A stretch of 64,000 nucleotides of DNA from an uncultured Bacteroides sp. (lineage in GTDB: Bacteria; Bacteroidota; Bacteroidia; Bacteroidales; Bacteroidaceae): positions 21,263-85,262 of the forward strand of contig CALUOR010000011.1 of the NCBI GenBank assembly GCA_944322285.1, written 5' to 3'. The notes under the pieces were generated by a model. It searched no databases. It worked only from the letters and a program-made list of their open reading frames with translations, and was not told the origin of the DNA. This document shows positions 8,092 through 17,087 of this stretch, one piece after another (the stretch's first letter is position 1; every line of letters starts with the position of its first letter). The position numbers and the translations under genes are program-made.

Positions 8092-9432
8092 TTAATTTAA
8101 TGTCAAGTTCTTGATTTGTTTGGGCAATTCCCGTTTAACCCGTTTCATCAATTCCCGAACACACATCATCTCTGTTTGTTCTGGAGTCTTATTGGCAGGT
8201 GAAAGTACACGGATTCGGTCTACCACATAGTTGAGCAGGAGCGCAGTACTTTCATTGTTATATATCTTAAGCGCAAGCCCACATAAGCATTCGTTAAGAT
8301 CATACATATCACCGGGAACCACCCCTCCTAATTCCAATGATGTTGACAAATCTATAAAAAGCATCGCATTGTCTGGATCCTCGGTCATGGTAAAATGCTG
8401 ATTAGCCAGTATAGCCGTTATCTGCTTTTCACAAGACGATAAATCGCTGTTACTTACATTCAAGTAAGCTGTTACTTGCTGTGGAGCCAATGAAATAGTT
8501 ATTTTGGCAGATGGCCATGACTGTTTCTTTATCAATTGGCGATAGGATACAGGTAAATCCGTAATAAAGGAATCATCGATGGAAATGCGTATCTCTTGCA
8601 CGCTTGCCTTTGAAGTAATATTTGTAACATAAAATTCTGAAGTACCGTTATAATCTGTTGCTACCGGCGGAGTAATCTCACCTGATCCCATTACGAACTC
8701 TGCTTTTAACTTGACATTCTGTATGACGGAACCATTTCTTGATAGGCAACCGGCAATCGGGGCTTTTATTGGTTTAAAAGCTTCGCCCTCAATATTCAGT
8801 TGATTTACCGTAATCGTAAGTCCGTCGAATACTTGTATATAAGCATTATACAATTCAGCAGGGATGTCAAAACGGTTTCCATCAACAGTCGTAGACAAAT
8901 CCATAAAAAGCCATGGCGAAACTGCTTCAAGTCCTTTCCCAAGCAATTGGACTGCAGTAACTAAACTATTGGATTCCAAAGCCTTCCGTGCTTTGTTGTA
9001 ATAGTCCAATCCCGTACTGATTGCCGCACGTTTATGCTTTTGAGTACTATTCTCGTAGGTAGCCTTATCCAGTGAATAATATACATAATAATTGCGTTCA
9101 TTCTGATAACTGTCCACCAATTTCTGTCCTTCTAAGTAGGAAACCATGGAACTCCTTATTTTATCTTCAAAAAGTTCTTTCGATTTTCCATCTATATCGA
9201 CAGTATGCATAAAAGAATTTGATTCTATTCTTGTTGCAATTTGCAATGCAATGTCATTCAGTGCATTCTGGGTGGCTTTTTGGATGTAATTGGGCTCGTC
9301 CAATGTGGCAAAACCGATGCCTATATAGGCATTGTCGTCTGTCGGGTGCGAGGTAACCCATGCCGGTTGTTGGGCAATCAGAGCAAGACTGCCCAGCAAC
9401 CATAAACTAATAGCTATAATCAGCTTTTTCAT
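8092..9432 (-). CDS. Secreted LPP20/DUF4384-like envelope protein
   Basis: A 446-residue exported protein with signal peptide MKKLIIAISLWLLGSLALIAQ. Residues about 22-130 (PAWVTSHPTDDNAYIGIGFA, then a helix of NALNDIALQIATRIES type) look like an LPP20 domain. The rest is rich in beta strand and ends with a basic helix. The frame opens at 9477, but the ATG at 9432 gives the signal peptide and follows the upstream stop by 13 bases. No enzymatic motif is visible. It is probably periplasmic or outer-membrane associated and belongs to the operon that starts at 18533. Confidence 0.7.
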   Translation of the reverse strand: MKKLIIAISLWLLGSLALIAQQPAWVTSHPTDDNAYIGIGFATLDEPNYIQKATQNALNDIALQIATRIESNSFMHTVDIDGKSKELFEDKIRSSMVSYLEGQKLVDSYQNERNYYVYYSLDKATYENSTQKHKRAAISTGLDYYNKARKALESNSLVTAVQLLGKGLEAVSPWLFMDLSTTVDGNRFDIPAELYNAYIQVFDGLTITVNQLNIEGEAFKPIKAPIAGCLSRNGSVIQNVKLKAEFVMGSGEITPPVATDYNGTSEFYVTNITSKASVQEIRISIDDSFITDLPVSYRQLIKKQSWPSAKITISLAPQQVTAYLNVSNSDLSSCEKQITAILANQHFTMTEDPDNAMLFIDLSTSLELGGVVPGDMYDLNECLCGLALKIYNNESTALLLNYVVDRIRVLSPANKTPEQTEMMCVRELMKRVKRELPKQIKNLTLN

Positions 9433-9445
9433 AGGGCTGAAATCA

Positions 9446-10726
9446 TTAATATATTGTAAACAAAATACTGTTCCCATCTATTCGGCTGGAGCAATCAATT
9501 CCGATTTCTTCCTTAAGATAAGATTCTATCAGGAATGCAAACTGCGCCGCATCCATAGCCAAACCATCCACATCAGTAGGAGGCATGGTAACGGAATCAA
9601 AAATGATACTTTCGTCCATAATGCCTTTCAAGTGATATTGTCCCTTATAACAATTTTTTCTTACCCATTGTCTTATGATATTGGATAGAGAATAGTTATT
9701 CGGACCGGCAGGGTCGTTGAAAGTTGTTGCGGAACTTCCGTCAATCGCAAACTGTAGAACGACTCTGGTACTATTCGCTCCCTTAGTTCCTTTTCCGGAA
9801 CCATCCCAATGGGAGCAAATGTCATCCAAGAAAGGTTGTAAGTGATCCTGAACAGCATATTTGGCTAACAAATCGCTACCTGCATTGGGGTATCTTCTGG
9901 TAAATCCGTCCTTGCTGGCAAGCAAAACACCCGTTGCCGTTTCATAGGCTCTCATCACTAAAGATACACGTGTGCCCTGAGTGGTCTTATCTTTAATCAT
10001 ATCCACTTCTACATAAACGTCCGCACCCGATGACAAAAGCAATTGTTTATCATTGGAATCAGCAGAATTGCTGTTATTTTCGTATACGGCACGTTTTTGG
10101 ACGGAACGGATTACTGCCGCCAAATCATAAGTGGTAACATTTCGTGAACGGAAGCCATCTTGCACATTGGCAACAGCTACACGACGGTCAAAATCATTCT
10201 CAAGAATAGCCTGATAGTTCTCACCGTTTTTTTTATAAGGCACCACCATAATTGTGGGCATGAGGGGACCTCCTTCTTCACCGAAAACCGGAGTTTCGCT
10301 TTCCATTAGACCGGATTCGACCAAATACTTTTTCAGAAGTTTGATGCTCACGGTTATAGTGCAAGTTGCCCGATGTTTCCTATTTGTCTTTTGGGTATCC
10401 TCCGCGCCTTCTGTATCAAGAATGTACGATTCGTACCTTTGGGAGTCGTCAAAGAACGGATCAGTATAACTTCTATTATCTTTTGTAATTAAAGGCTGAG
10501 TGTCATTGAAGCCGATAACTCCTTTATAAAACAAGGCGTAAAACAAACGACGTTTCGCGTCTTTGGCTACTTCAGACTTTTTTGACGCTTCGCCCAGTGA
10601 TGTGAACACGCCAATGTTTTCATCACTAGATATGCATTTGACTTTTTGCCAATCGCTTCCAAGCTGGGCGTATAGAAGAATTTGGCAGAAAAACAGAGTG
10701 CTAAATAGAATGCTTATTCGTTTCAT
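9446..10726 (-). CDS. DUF6175-like exported protein
   Basis: A 426-residue protein with a signal peptide (MKRISILFSTLFFCQILLYA). It resembles the Bacteroides family I know as DUF6175, with a PTIMVVPYKK block and a TYDLAAVIRSVQKRA-like region related in outline to CsgG/LpoB-type nucleotide-binding-like folds. The function is not known. Its ATG overlaps the stop of the LpoB-like gene by one base (TAATG), so the two are translationally coupled and probably made in similar amounts. Confidence 0.65.
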   Translation of the reverse strand: MKRISILFSTLFFCQILLYAQLGSDWQKVKCISSDENIGVFTSLGEASKKSEVAKDAKRRLFYALFYKGVIGFNDTQPLITKDNRSYTDPFFDDSQRYESYILDTEGAEDTQKTNRKHRATCTITVSIKLLKKYLVESGLMESETPVFGEEGGPLMPTIMVVPYKKNGENYQAILENDFDRRVAVANVQDGFRSRNVTTYDLAAVIRSVQKRAVYENNSNSADSNDKQLLLSSGADVYVEVDMIKDKTTQGTRVSLVMRAYETATGVLLASKDGFTRRYPNAGSDLLAKYAVQDHLQPFLDDICSHWDGSGKGTKGANSTRVVLQFAIDGSSATTFNDPAGPNNYSLSNIIRQWVRKNCYKGQYHLKGIMDESIIFDSVTMPPTDVDGLAMDAAQFAFLIESYLKEEIGIDCSSRIDGNSILFTIY

Positions 10727-11652
10727 TATTTAAATATATGGATTAAATCTTTGAAGAGGTTTCCTGTATCGCATCGTGAACTTACCAACAAAGGTTTGGC
10801 CTCCGCCTCATTGATTGTTTTCTGCTTCGTATATTCTTTGATCTCTTTTAATAATTCTTTCCCATTGCTGACCACAGAGCATTCGGATAAATCTTCGGCC
10901 AATACTTTTTCAATTTTGAGCACTCCGACTTCTTCGTATACTGATCGGCCTGCTATATTTGTCACACTTTTTACATCCAGAAACATTCCTTCTTCTACTC
11001 CGTGCAAACTACCTAAATTGACATAACAAGTTTTCATTTTTCCTTTTTTCTCCGTATAATCCGTGTCAATCAAAGTGCCATTCAGAGGGAACACGCTCTC
11101 AATCAAGCCGCAACTAATTCCGGCTTTTTTCAAGGCATCTGTGCGGGCTTCCGCATTCGTTTTGCGTGAACTGACTGAAGCTGTGTAATTATTGGAATAG
11201 GCTACAGTCCCCTCTTCGGTTGAGACTACTTTGATTGTGTAAGCTAACTCGCCATCATACGCAACATTACCTTTGGAATCTTGATCGCGTTGTACTTCCA
11301 GTTTGGAGATGTGACCTTCCACGATATAATCTGCACCCAGTTGTTTCATTTGACCACTGCGGGCAAGTTCATCGGCCAACGCCTCTTCTTTCAACCTGCG
11401 TTTGGTCTCTTCATCAATAGAAGCCTCTGTTTCCACATCAATAACTCTTATTCTTGGATATTTTGACAAGGATGCCACAATGGCATTTCTGGCCACTTCA
11501 CAATCGCTGGTGCTGATTTCTGACGATTTATCAAAATAGTCGACCACTACTACAGGCTTCCGATATTTACTCTCCTGTGCGTAAACAGACAATGAGAATA
11601 ACATTAAGAATAATAAGTTCAAACCAAGTTTTTTCGTAACAATTTGTTTCAT
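10726..11652 (-). CDS. CsgG/LpoB-like exported protein
   Basis: A 308-residue protein with signal peptide ending near VYAQ. The mature start (KPVVVVDYFDKSSE, then YPRIRVIDVE and QLGADYIVEGHISKLE) follows the pattern of the CsgG / penicillin-binding-protein-activator LpoB family. There is no clear lipobox Cys, so it may be soluble in the periplasm. In Enterobacteria LpoB stimulates peptidoglycan synthases; here the operon also encodes a lytic transglycosylase, so a cell-wall role is plausible but not shown. It follows the zinc-ribbon Sel1 gene by 49 bases and overlaps the next gene by one base. Confidence 0.7.
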   Translation of the reverse strand: MKQIVTKKLGLNLLFLMLFSLSVYAQESKYRKPVVVVDYFDKSSEISTSDCEVARNAIVASLSKYPRIRVIDVETEASIDEETKRRLKEEALADELARSGQMKQLGADYIVEGHISKLEVQRDQDSKGNVAYDGELAYTIKVVSTEEGTVAYSNNYTASVSSRKTNAEARTDALKKAGISCGLIESVFPLNGTLIDTDYTEKKGKMKTCYVNLGSLHGVEEGMFLDVKSVTNIAGRSVYEEVGVLKIEKVLAEDLSECSVVSNGKELLKEIKEYTKQKTINEAEAKPLLVSSRCDTGNLFKDLIHIFK

Positions 11653-11701
11653 AATAAATAAGATGTTAAGTTATTAATCATTTTGAGGTTCATGTGGGGT
11701 G

Positions 11702-12733
11702 TTAAAGTTTTGCCTTGGCGGCTTCACTTCCCATTTTTGCTGCTGTTTTAAAATATTTTCGGGCCATCATGGCATTGGCTGATACGTTGCCACATCCTTG
11801 CTCGTAGATGACGCCTAACATATAGTTCGCCTCGGCACTTCCTGAAGATTTGAAACATTTAATGGCTTCCAGTCCATCTCCTGATTGGTATGCTTTCATA
11901 CCTTTCTCATAATTGGCATCGGTAACTTTTTCTACGGAAGGAGCTGCTTGCTGCGTATTGGTAGAAGCTGGTTTCACTTCCGAAACAGATTCTTGGGAGG
12001 TCGACACAGATTCGCCCACAGGATGCTCTGTTGAAGCGTTTCCTGCAACCTCTTCCACTTGTTCTTTAACTGCATTCTCATTTTGAGGCGCATCGTTTCT
12101 TCCCGGCTTATTCATAATAAGAAACAGACCAATAATAACCACCAATCCAATACAGATAGCAATGATATTCTTCGTACTACCATTTCTATTGCCACTAGTT
12201 TTAGGTTGACTTCCTTGTCCGCCGGCTATTGCTCCAACACCCTTTGGGGGATTTGAAGTTGGTGTAGCTTGCGGCGTTTGATTCGGCTGAAAGGGCTGTC
12301 CTGGATTAAAATCGGGTATGCCTGGTTCTTGGTTTGGCTGAGGCTGATTTCCTGGAGCGGCATTCTGATAAATTATATTGTAGGTCACATTGCTTGTATT
12401 GGCATTGACCACTTTTTGCGAATTGTCTACATGTGACGTGCTGACACTGTTTGTCGTATTGGCTTCCACATGCGTATGGGTATTCTCGATCATGGATTGT
12501 GTTTCAATCTTACGCCCCGTGATACCACCAACCACATTACTCCTACTGCCGATCTGAATACCGTCCTTGGATGCATCAGTCTCCTCTAATATCGTCTGTG
12601 CTTTTTTCAGACTGTTTTTATCTTCTGCTTGGGGGAGATTCTCATCTACAAGAATTTCTCCACAGTTGGGACAAGATTTCATATCTGGAGTAACCGATTC
12701 TCCGCATGACGGACAAAATTTATTCGTATTCAT
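11702..12733 (-). CDS. Zinc-ribbon, single-pass membrane protein with Sel1-like repeats
   Basis: A 343-residue protein. Residues 7-24 form a double-CxxC zinc ribbon (FCPSCGE, SCPNCGE). A Gln/Asn/Pro-rich linker follows, then one transmembrane helix (NIIAICIGLVVIIGLFLIM), then a Ser/Thr/Glu-rich stretch and a C-terminal Sel1/TPR-like domain (YEKGMKAYQSGDGLEAIKCF, YMLGVIYEQGCGNVSA). The zinc ribbon would face the cytoplasm and the Sel1 part the periplasm, or the reverse. Its start overlaps the 142-residue gene by 14 bases. It is the third zinc-ribbon protein in this operon and a candidate link between the cytoplasmic and exported members. Confidence 0.75.
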   Translation of the reverse strand: MNTNKFCPSCGESVTPDMKSCPNCGEILVDENLPQAEDKNSLKKAQTILEETDASKDGIQIGSRSNVVGGITGRKIETQSMIENTHTHVEANTTNSVSTSHVDNSQKVVNANTSNVTYNIIYQNAAPGNQPQPNQEPGIPDFNPGQPFQPNQTPQATPTSNPPKGVGAIAGGQGSQPKTSGNRNGSTKNIIAICIGLVVIIGLFLIMNKPGRNDAPQNENAVKEQVEEVAGNASTEHPVGESVSTSQESVSEVKPASTNTQQAAPSVEKVTDANYEKGMKAYQSGDGLEAIKCFKSSGSAEANYMLGVIYEQGCGNVSANAMMARKYFKTAAKMGSEAAKAKL

Positions 12734-13148
12734 TTTTTCTTCTTTTAAAATTATTATTACTTTTTTTCTTCTTTTTCAGTATAAGTACAGGCTTAGCCTT
12801 AGTTCGTTTTTTCTGGTTTTCAGTATTACCTGTTCTTTCGTTTGATTCTTCTTTAGGGTGAAAAGCCAAATCGGGTGAAAGCGAAGGCTGTTCCGGTACC
12901 TGAATGAGATTTCCATCGGCTGATTTGATGGAGGTCACGCATATAAAACCGGAATCCTCTAATTCACCATTGATTTCTACTTCCTGCTGATCAAACTGCT
13001 TGAAGAAATTATCATTAATTTCAAAGACTCCTTTTCGGTATAATCTGTATGACGTCTCTGTCGAAGTAATCAGATTCGCCACAAAACCTTCCGATTTCGA
13101 TTTTTGACCGACTAACTTATATTCAATATGACCTACATAGATTTCCAT
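12720..13148 (-). CDS. Small unknown protein with basic C-terminal tail
   Basis: A 142-residue protein without signal peptide or membrane segment. The first 85 residues look like a small beta-rich domain; the C-terminus is strongly basic (KKRTKAKPV, KKKKKSNNNFKRRK) and could bind nucleic acid or an acidic partner. It lies 27 bases after the SPFH/zinc-ribbon gene and overlaps the next gene by 14 bases, so it is firmly part of the operon. I do not recognise a family. Confidence 0.6.
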   Translation of the reverse strand: MEIYVGHIEYKLVGQKSKSEGFVANLITSTETSYRLYRKGVFEINDNFFKQFDQQEVEINGELEDSGFICVTSIKSADGNLIQVPEQPSLSPDLAFHPKEESNERTGNTENQKKRTKAKPVLILKKKKKSNNNFKRRKNEYE

Positions 13149-13175
13149 TTATTTTCGGTTTATTTATAGAAATAA

Positions 13176-15350
13176 TTAAATTCGTTCACCGCATTCAGGA
13201 CAGATTTTGGTGTCCTTGCTTATTGAAGTGCCACACCCCGGACAATATATTTTTTCATCTCCTGCAGACTTAGGCGTGACACTTTGGCCTTGAGAACTTT
13301 TTTGCGTTACAGGTACCGCTGGGGTTTGCTGCAAAGACTGATTTACAGGTTCATTGGGAGTATTCCCTTGCCTCGTAGTATAATTCAAGGACTGGTTATA
13401 AGCATTGTCCCCTCTTTGTTGCTGATAAAAGGTCTGTTGCATTTGGAGATTCGTTTGGTTTGCTTGATTGTCCAGCATGCGATTCATCAATTGATACATC
13501 ATCTCTTGATTTCTGCGCTGTTCTTCACTCAAACGTTCATTGGCAGCTCTTTCCACATCTGCGTTACTTCGGGCAGTATAAGAGCGGGCAAATTCCAATG
13601 CGACATCACCACCGCTCATGGCCAATATTTGTTCGGGAGTCAAGTTGCTTTGAATATTGGCCATATTCTCACTATGCGTAAATTGTTGCGCTTGCATGTT
13701 GGCCTGATGTCTTCGTTCGTTTTCTTTACTTGTTTCTTGAGCCTGTAGAATTTGCATAAGCCTTTCCTGTTGATGCCTGTCTTCTTCCATCTCCAAATCA
13801 TGTTCGCGTTTGCGTTGCTCGAACTGTAGGTCGGCATCTCGTTTACGTTGCTGATAATCAAAATCAGCATCCCGCTGTCTGTTTGCTGCAGTTTGGTCCT
13901 CAAGCATTTGCTGGATATGAAGTTGCGTTTTGGCTTTTTCCACCATCATTTCATTCGCACCCTGCATCCGTACACGCTCAAACTCAATACTGTCTTTAAG
14001 TTGCGACAATCGCAAGGCCATGCCCCGTTGGTAGGCATGCTGTTCACTTAGGGCTCTGATTTCTGATAGGTCATCCTCGCGTATGAGTCTGGTTCTTTCA
14101 ATTTCAGCGAGTGCAGCATCCCGTTCTTCTTGGGTACGTGCCTCGCGAAGTAAACGCTCATTCTCAAGCAACAGGACAAATTTGTTCATTTCATCTTCTG
14201 TCAGCAACCGATCTCTATTGATTTCATCAAGTCTTTGCTGCAGTTCAACAGCAGTACGCGCTGTATGAATCTGTTGACTATTGTTGACGTCAGCAAGGCG
14301 GTTTTTAAAATCATTCGTCCGGCGGAGATAATCTAATTCCTGCTCGGAAAGATACATTTCATGACTTAACTCATTAAATCTTCGTATATCTTCATTGTCA
14401 GCGGAAATCTCAACAATACGTACGATTTCCAATCCCCAAAAGGCTTCTTCGGCCGCTTTATTCAGATGCTCTTTGATAGCCGGCAGCAATTCATTCGGTA
14501 TGCGATTGGAAGTAATCGACTGATTGTATAAGACCTCTTGAATGGCAGTCCTTATCGTTTCAGCGATTTCATCAATGATAATTGCAGTATTTAAATATTG
14601 CTTGTCTACGAGATAATGCAATATAAATTCTTCTTTTCCTTTTATCCGGAAATAAGCGTTCAAACCTATATTCATGTCATGATGTTGCGTATGAATAAGC
14701 ATTGGTTTGAAATTTTTGTAATCATCTGGATGTGCTTGTTTCGCTCCGATTAACATCGGGAAAGCTCTGTCTAACAAGATTACAATGGAGAAAGAAGCAC
14801 CAGCTTTTGCTTTGGCAAAGATTTCTCTTTGTTGTTTGGCATGCATCTCAATCTTTTCTTCTTGCTCGGATTGGTCTTCCAGTATCTTCCGTCTGCTTTT
14901 AAACAAATTGATAATAATTTGCCAAGCGTTGCTTATCGTTGCCGAAACTTGACTTGCCACATCATTCATCGTAGTCCGCTTGGGTTGGAAATCATATGAA
15001 CCACCACTGATTGTTGCTATCGTTGTTCCATTGGCACGGATAAATGCCGTTGTACCCTCGGCAATAATAATGCCTTCTATATCCTTATAAGCAGACATCT
15101 CCTGCTCGGTTATAACACGTGCCACCTGACCTGGCGTGATATTCCAAAGAATGCGTTGGTTCGTCACAATGATATCCTCTTTGTCATTTTTGCCAGTTTG
15201 CTGATTTTCGGCCGGCTGATGCTGAGATTGCGTCACCTCAGGCATATCTCCGGAAACTTTAGTTCCACACTTTACACAAAACTTGGCTCCAGGTTTTAAA
15301 GGAGCTCCACATTTAGCACAATTCATATATGGTATTTTTATGTTAAACAT
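13176..15350 (-). CDS. Zinc-ribbon SPFH/Band 7-like coiled-coil protein
   Basis: A 724-residue protein with zinc ribbons at both ends: CAKCG and CVKCG near residues 11-29, and CPGCG and CPECG in the last 25 residues. Residues about 65-330 resemble an SPFH/Band 7 (virion-core-like) domain: ITPGQVARVITEQEMS, then ILLDRAFPMLIG, then FWGLEIVRIVEISAD. A long charged coiled coil fills about 330-590, followed by a Gln/Asn-rich linker. SPFH proteins form large membrane-linked scaffolds. The start at 15350 overlaps the peptidase stop by one base (TAATG); an internal ATG at 15326 lies right before the zinc ribbon and is the alternative. Confidence 0.78.
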   Translation of the reverse strand: MFNIKIPYMNCAKCGAPLKPGAKFCVKCGTKVSGDMPEVTQSQHQPAENQQTGKNDKEDIIVTNQRILWNITPGQVARVITEQEMSAYKDIEGIIIAEGTTAFIRANGTTIATISGGSYDFQPKRTTMNDVASQVSATISNAWQIIINLFKSRRKILEDQSEQEEKIEMHAKQQREIFAKAKAGASFSIVILLDRAFPMLIGAKQAHPDDYKNFKPMLIHTQHHDMNIGLNAYFRIKGKEEFILHYLVDKQYLNTAIIIDEIAETIRTAIQEVLYNQSITSNRIPNELLPAIKEHLNKAAEEAFWGLEIVRIVEISADNEDIRRFNELSHEMYLSEQELDYLRRTNDFKNRLADVNNSQQIHTARTAVELQQRLDEINRDRLLTEDEMNKFVLLLENERLLREARTQEERDAALAEIERTRLIREDDLSEIRALSEQHAYQRGMALRLSQLKDSIEFERVRMQGANEMMVEKAKTQLHIQQMLEDQTAANRQRDADFDYQQRKRDADLQFEQRKREHDLEMEEDRHQQERLMQILQAQETSKENERRHQANMQAQQFTHSENMANIQSNLTPEQILAMSGGDVALEFARSYTARSNADVERAANERLSEEQRRNQEMMYQLMNRMLDNQANQTNLQMQQTFYQQQRGDNAYNQSLNYTTRQGNTPNEPVNQSLQQTPAVPVTQKSSQGQSVTPKSAGDEKIYCPGCGTSISKDTKICPECGERI

Positions 15351-17065
15351 TATTTGGTAACTCTGACACTTCTTATTTTTCCATTCAAATCGGAAGACAC
15401 ACTCAGTATATTGTAAAAGCCATCCGGTACCTTTTTATGTTCATCCAAATGATATTGAACTTCATAGCCTTTTTGTCCGTTGAGGGATGTTGTCCGGCTC
15501 ATGCTGATTGGCTTCCTTGGACTGATCCCCCATTGTTTGTAAAGCTGATCGCTTATTTTCAATTGAATTTCACTTATATTTGCATCAACTTGTGCTCTTA
15601 CTTGGGTCAACAACGACATAGGTTTGCTGTCTTCTTCCGCTTTAATAGGAACAGTTTCCAGTTTGGAAGCAGTCTCTGTCGGACTGGATAAGGCTCCGAT
15701 TTTGAAGTCTGAAACAGTCGTTGCAGATTTATCTATTTTTCTGTTCATGACAAACAATGTCGGATCTCCAAACAGATTAAATTCCACAAGAGTTGTAGAT
15801 TCTATCGGTCCGATTTCTGAAACCCGATGCAAACATCTTTTTGCTTCAAACAACGCCGCGCCGGCAGGTAAGCCATCTAACATATTGTTTACAAATTCTC
15901 CCGTAATGATATCTGCGTTGCTCATCTGAACGGGGCAGTCCGGTTCTATGGGATCTGGTTGTCCGTATGCCACCCGTGACGCGCCCAAATAGATTAAAGT
16001 ATTTGCAGCCATTGCCGTTAGAAGCATGCTATGCGCTTTGTCGAAGCCGATGAATCGGGCTCCATAACAAGCCTCAGAAACAACGACATTTGGCTGGGTG
16101 CAAGCTGCAATTACTGCCGGAAAAACAGCTACTCTCCAATCATCAGCGTTTTTTATTGACTGTCCTAAGAAGAAGAATGTTTCTTTGGCCGCACCGCCAT
16201 GTAAATTAAAGAAAAACAATTGTGCATTTGTATTGAACACTTGACCAATTGTCTGATGATCAACTTCCGGAGTCAGGAATAATTTGTCATATAATACATC
16301 ATCGGGCAATGGGGTATAGTCGGGAAAGAGTCGTTCCTTATTCATTCTGTCTGTAACCTTGGCAGTCACCTTCATCCAATGCGGGTCGCATTGTCCATAT
16401 CCCGCACCAATATCAATGACAGGATTTTCTACAGCTCTTTGCAGGTAGCCTACAAGGTCCTGAAATGCAGCATCTGTGGCCAATGGTAATCTGCCAACAT
16501 AAAACAATGCGTCATAAAAGAATAACTGCCCGGAGCAAATAGCCTCCTCCATCTGAGCACCATATGGGTAGGCGTATAATAGGTCCGTGTCTATTCTCTT
16601 GTCTGCATCGCTTGCCTCGTTTCCTAGGTAATGTGGTATTGCGGGCATGGGGATTATATCGTCTCCTCCTATAATAAACAGAAATGTCGAAGGTTCTTCA
16701 TGCTTCCTCATTTCCTCTTCATGGATTTGTTTGAGTATGTCAGCATATTCATACCAAGGAGATTCCTGAGTGAGATTCTTTTTCCTTTTGAAAAAGCTTT
16801 TACGTTCGGCTCCCGCATCTGCCAGTTTGTAGATAACTCCTTGTTCCGTCTTGTACTGAATGAATGACTCCAAAAGATTAGTGACATCCTTGGGGCTGAC
16901 TGATAACTTTCGGGCCAGATTGGGTATATGCGTGAACAAAATACCTTTTAATACCGGAATCTCAAAATCTTTTGCAGACTCTTGCTCAATTCGAGTTCCA
17001 CATTCAGGACAAAATAGCATGTCATTATCTAATCGAGTTCCACATTCAGGACAAAACATAGGCAT
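15350..17065 (-). CDS. Zinc-ribbon caspase/gingipain-like (clan CD) peptidase
   Basis: A 571-residue protein without signal peptide. Two CPECG knuckles (Cys5/8 and Cys19/22) form an N-terminal zinc ribbon. Residues about 125-435 look like a C25/caspase-fold peptidase: TFLFIIGGDDIIPMP, a GRLP block, a probable catalytic His289 in FFNLHGG, a probable catalytic Cys333 in SEACYGA, and the closing FNLFGDPTLFV. The C-terminal 130 residues are of unknown fold. Most C25 peptidases are secreted; this one should be cytoplasmic. It is one-base coupled to the SPFH zinc-ribbon gene. It may be a regulated protease in an envelope-stress or self-killing response, but that is inference. Confidence 0.75.
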   Translation of the reverse strand: MPMFCPECGTRLDNDMLFCPECGTRIEQESAKDFEIPVLKGILFTHIPNLARKLSVSPKDVTNLLESFIQYKTEQGVIYKLADAGAERKSFFKRKKNLTQESPWYEYADILKQIHEEEMRKHEEPSTFLFIIGGDDIIPMPAIPHYLGNEASDADKRIDTDLLYAYPYGAQMEEAICSGQLFFYDALFYVGRLPLATDAAFQDLVGYLQRAVENPVIDIGAGYGQCDPHWMKVTAKVTDRMNKERLFPDYTPLPDDVLYDKLFLTPEVDHQTIGQVFNTNAQLFFFNLHGGAAKETFFFLGQSIKNADDWRVAVFPAVIAACTQPNVVVSEACYGARFIGFDKAHSMLLTAMAANTLIYLGASRVAYGQPDPIEPDCPVQMSNADIITGEFVNNMLDGLPAGAALFEAKRCLHRVSEIGPIESTTLVEFNLFGDPTLFVMNRKIDKSATTVSDFKIGALSSPTETASKLETVPIKAEEDSKPMSLLTQVRAQVDANISEIQLKISDQLYKQWGISPRKPISMSRTTSLNGQKGYEVQYHLDEHKKVPDGFYNILSVSSDLNGKIRSVRVTK

Positions 17066-17087
17066 TCGTTTTTTAAGGTTAACATTA

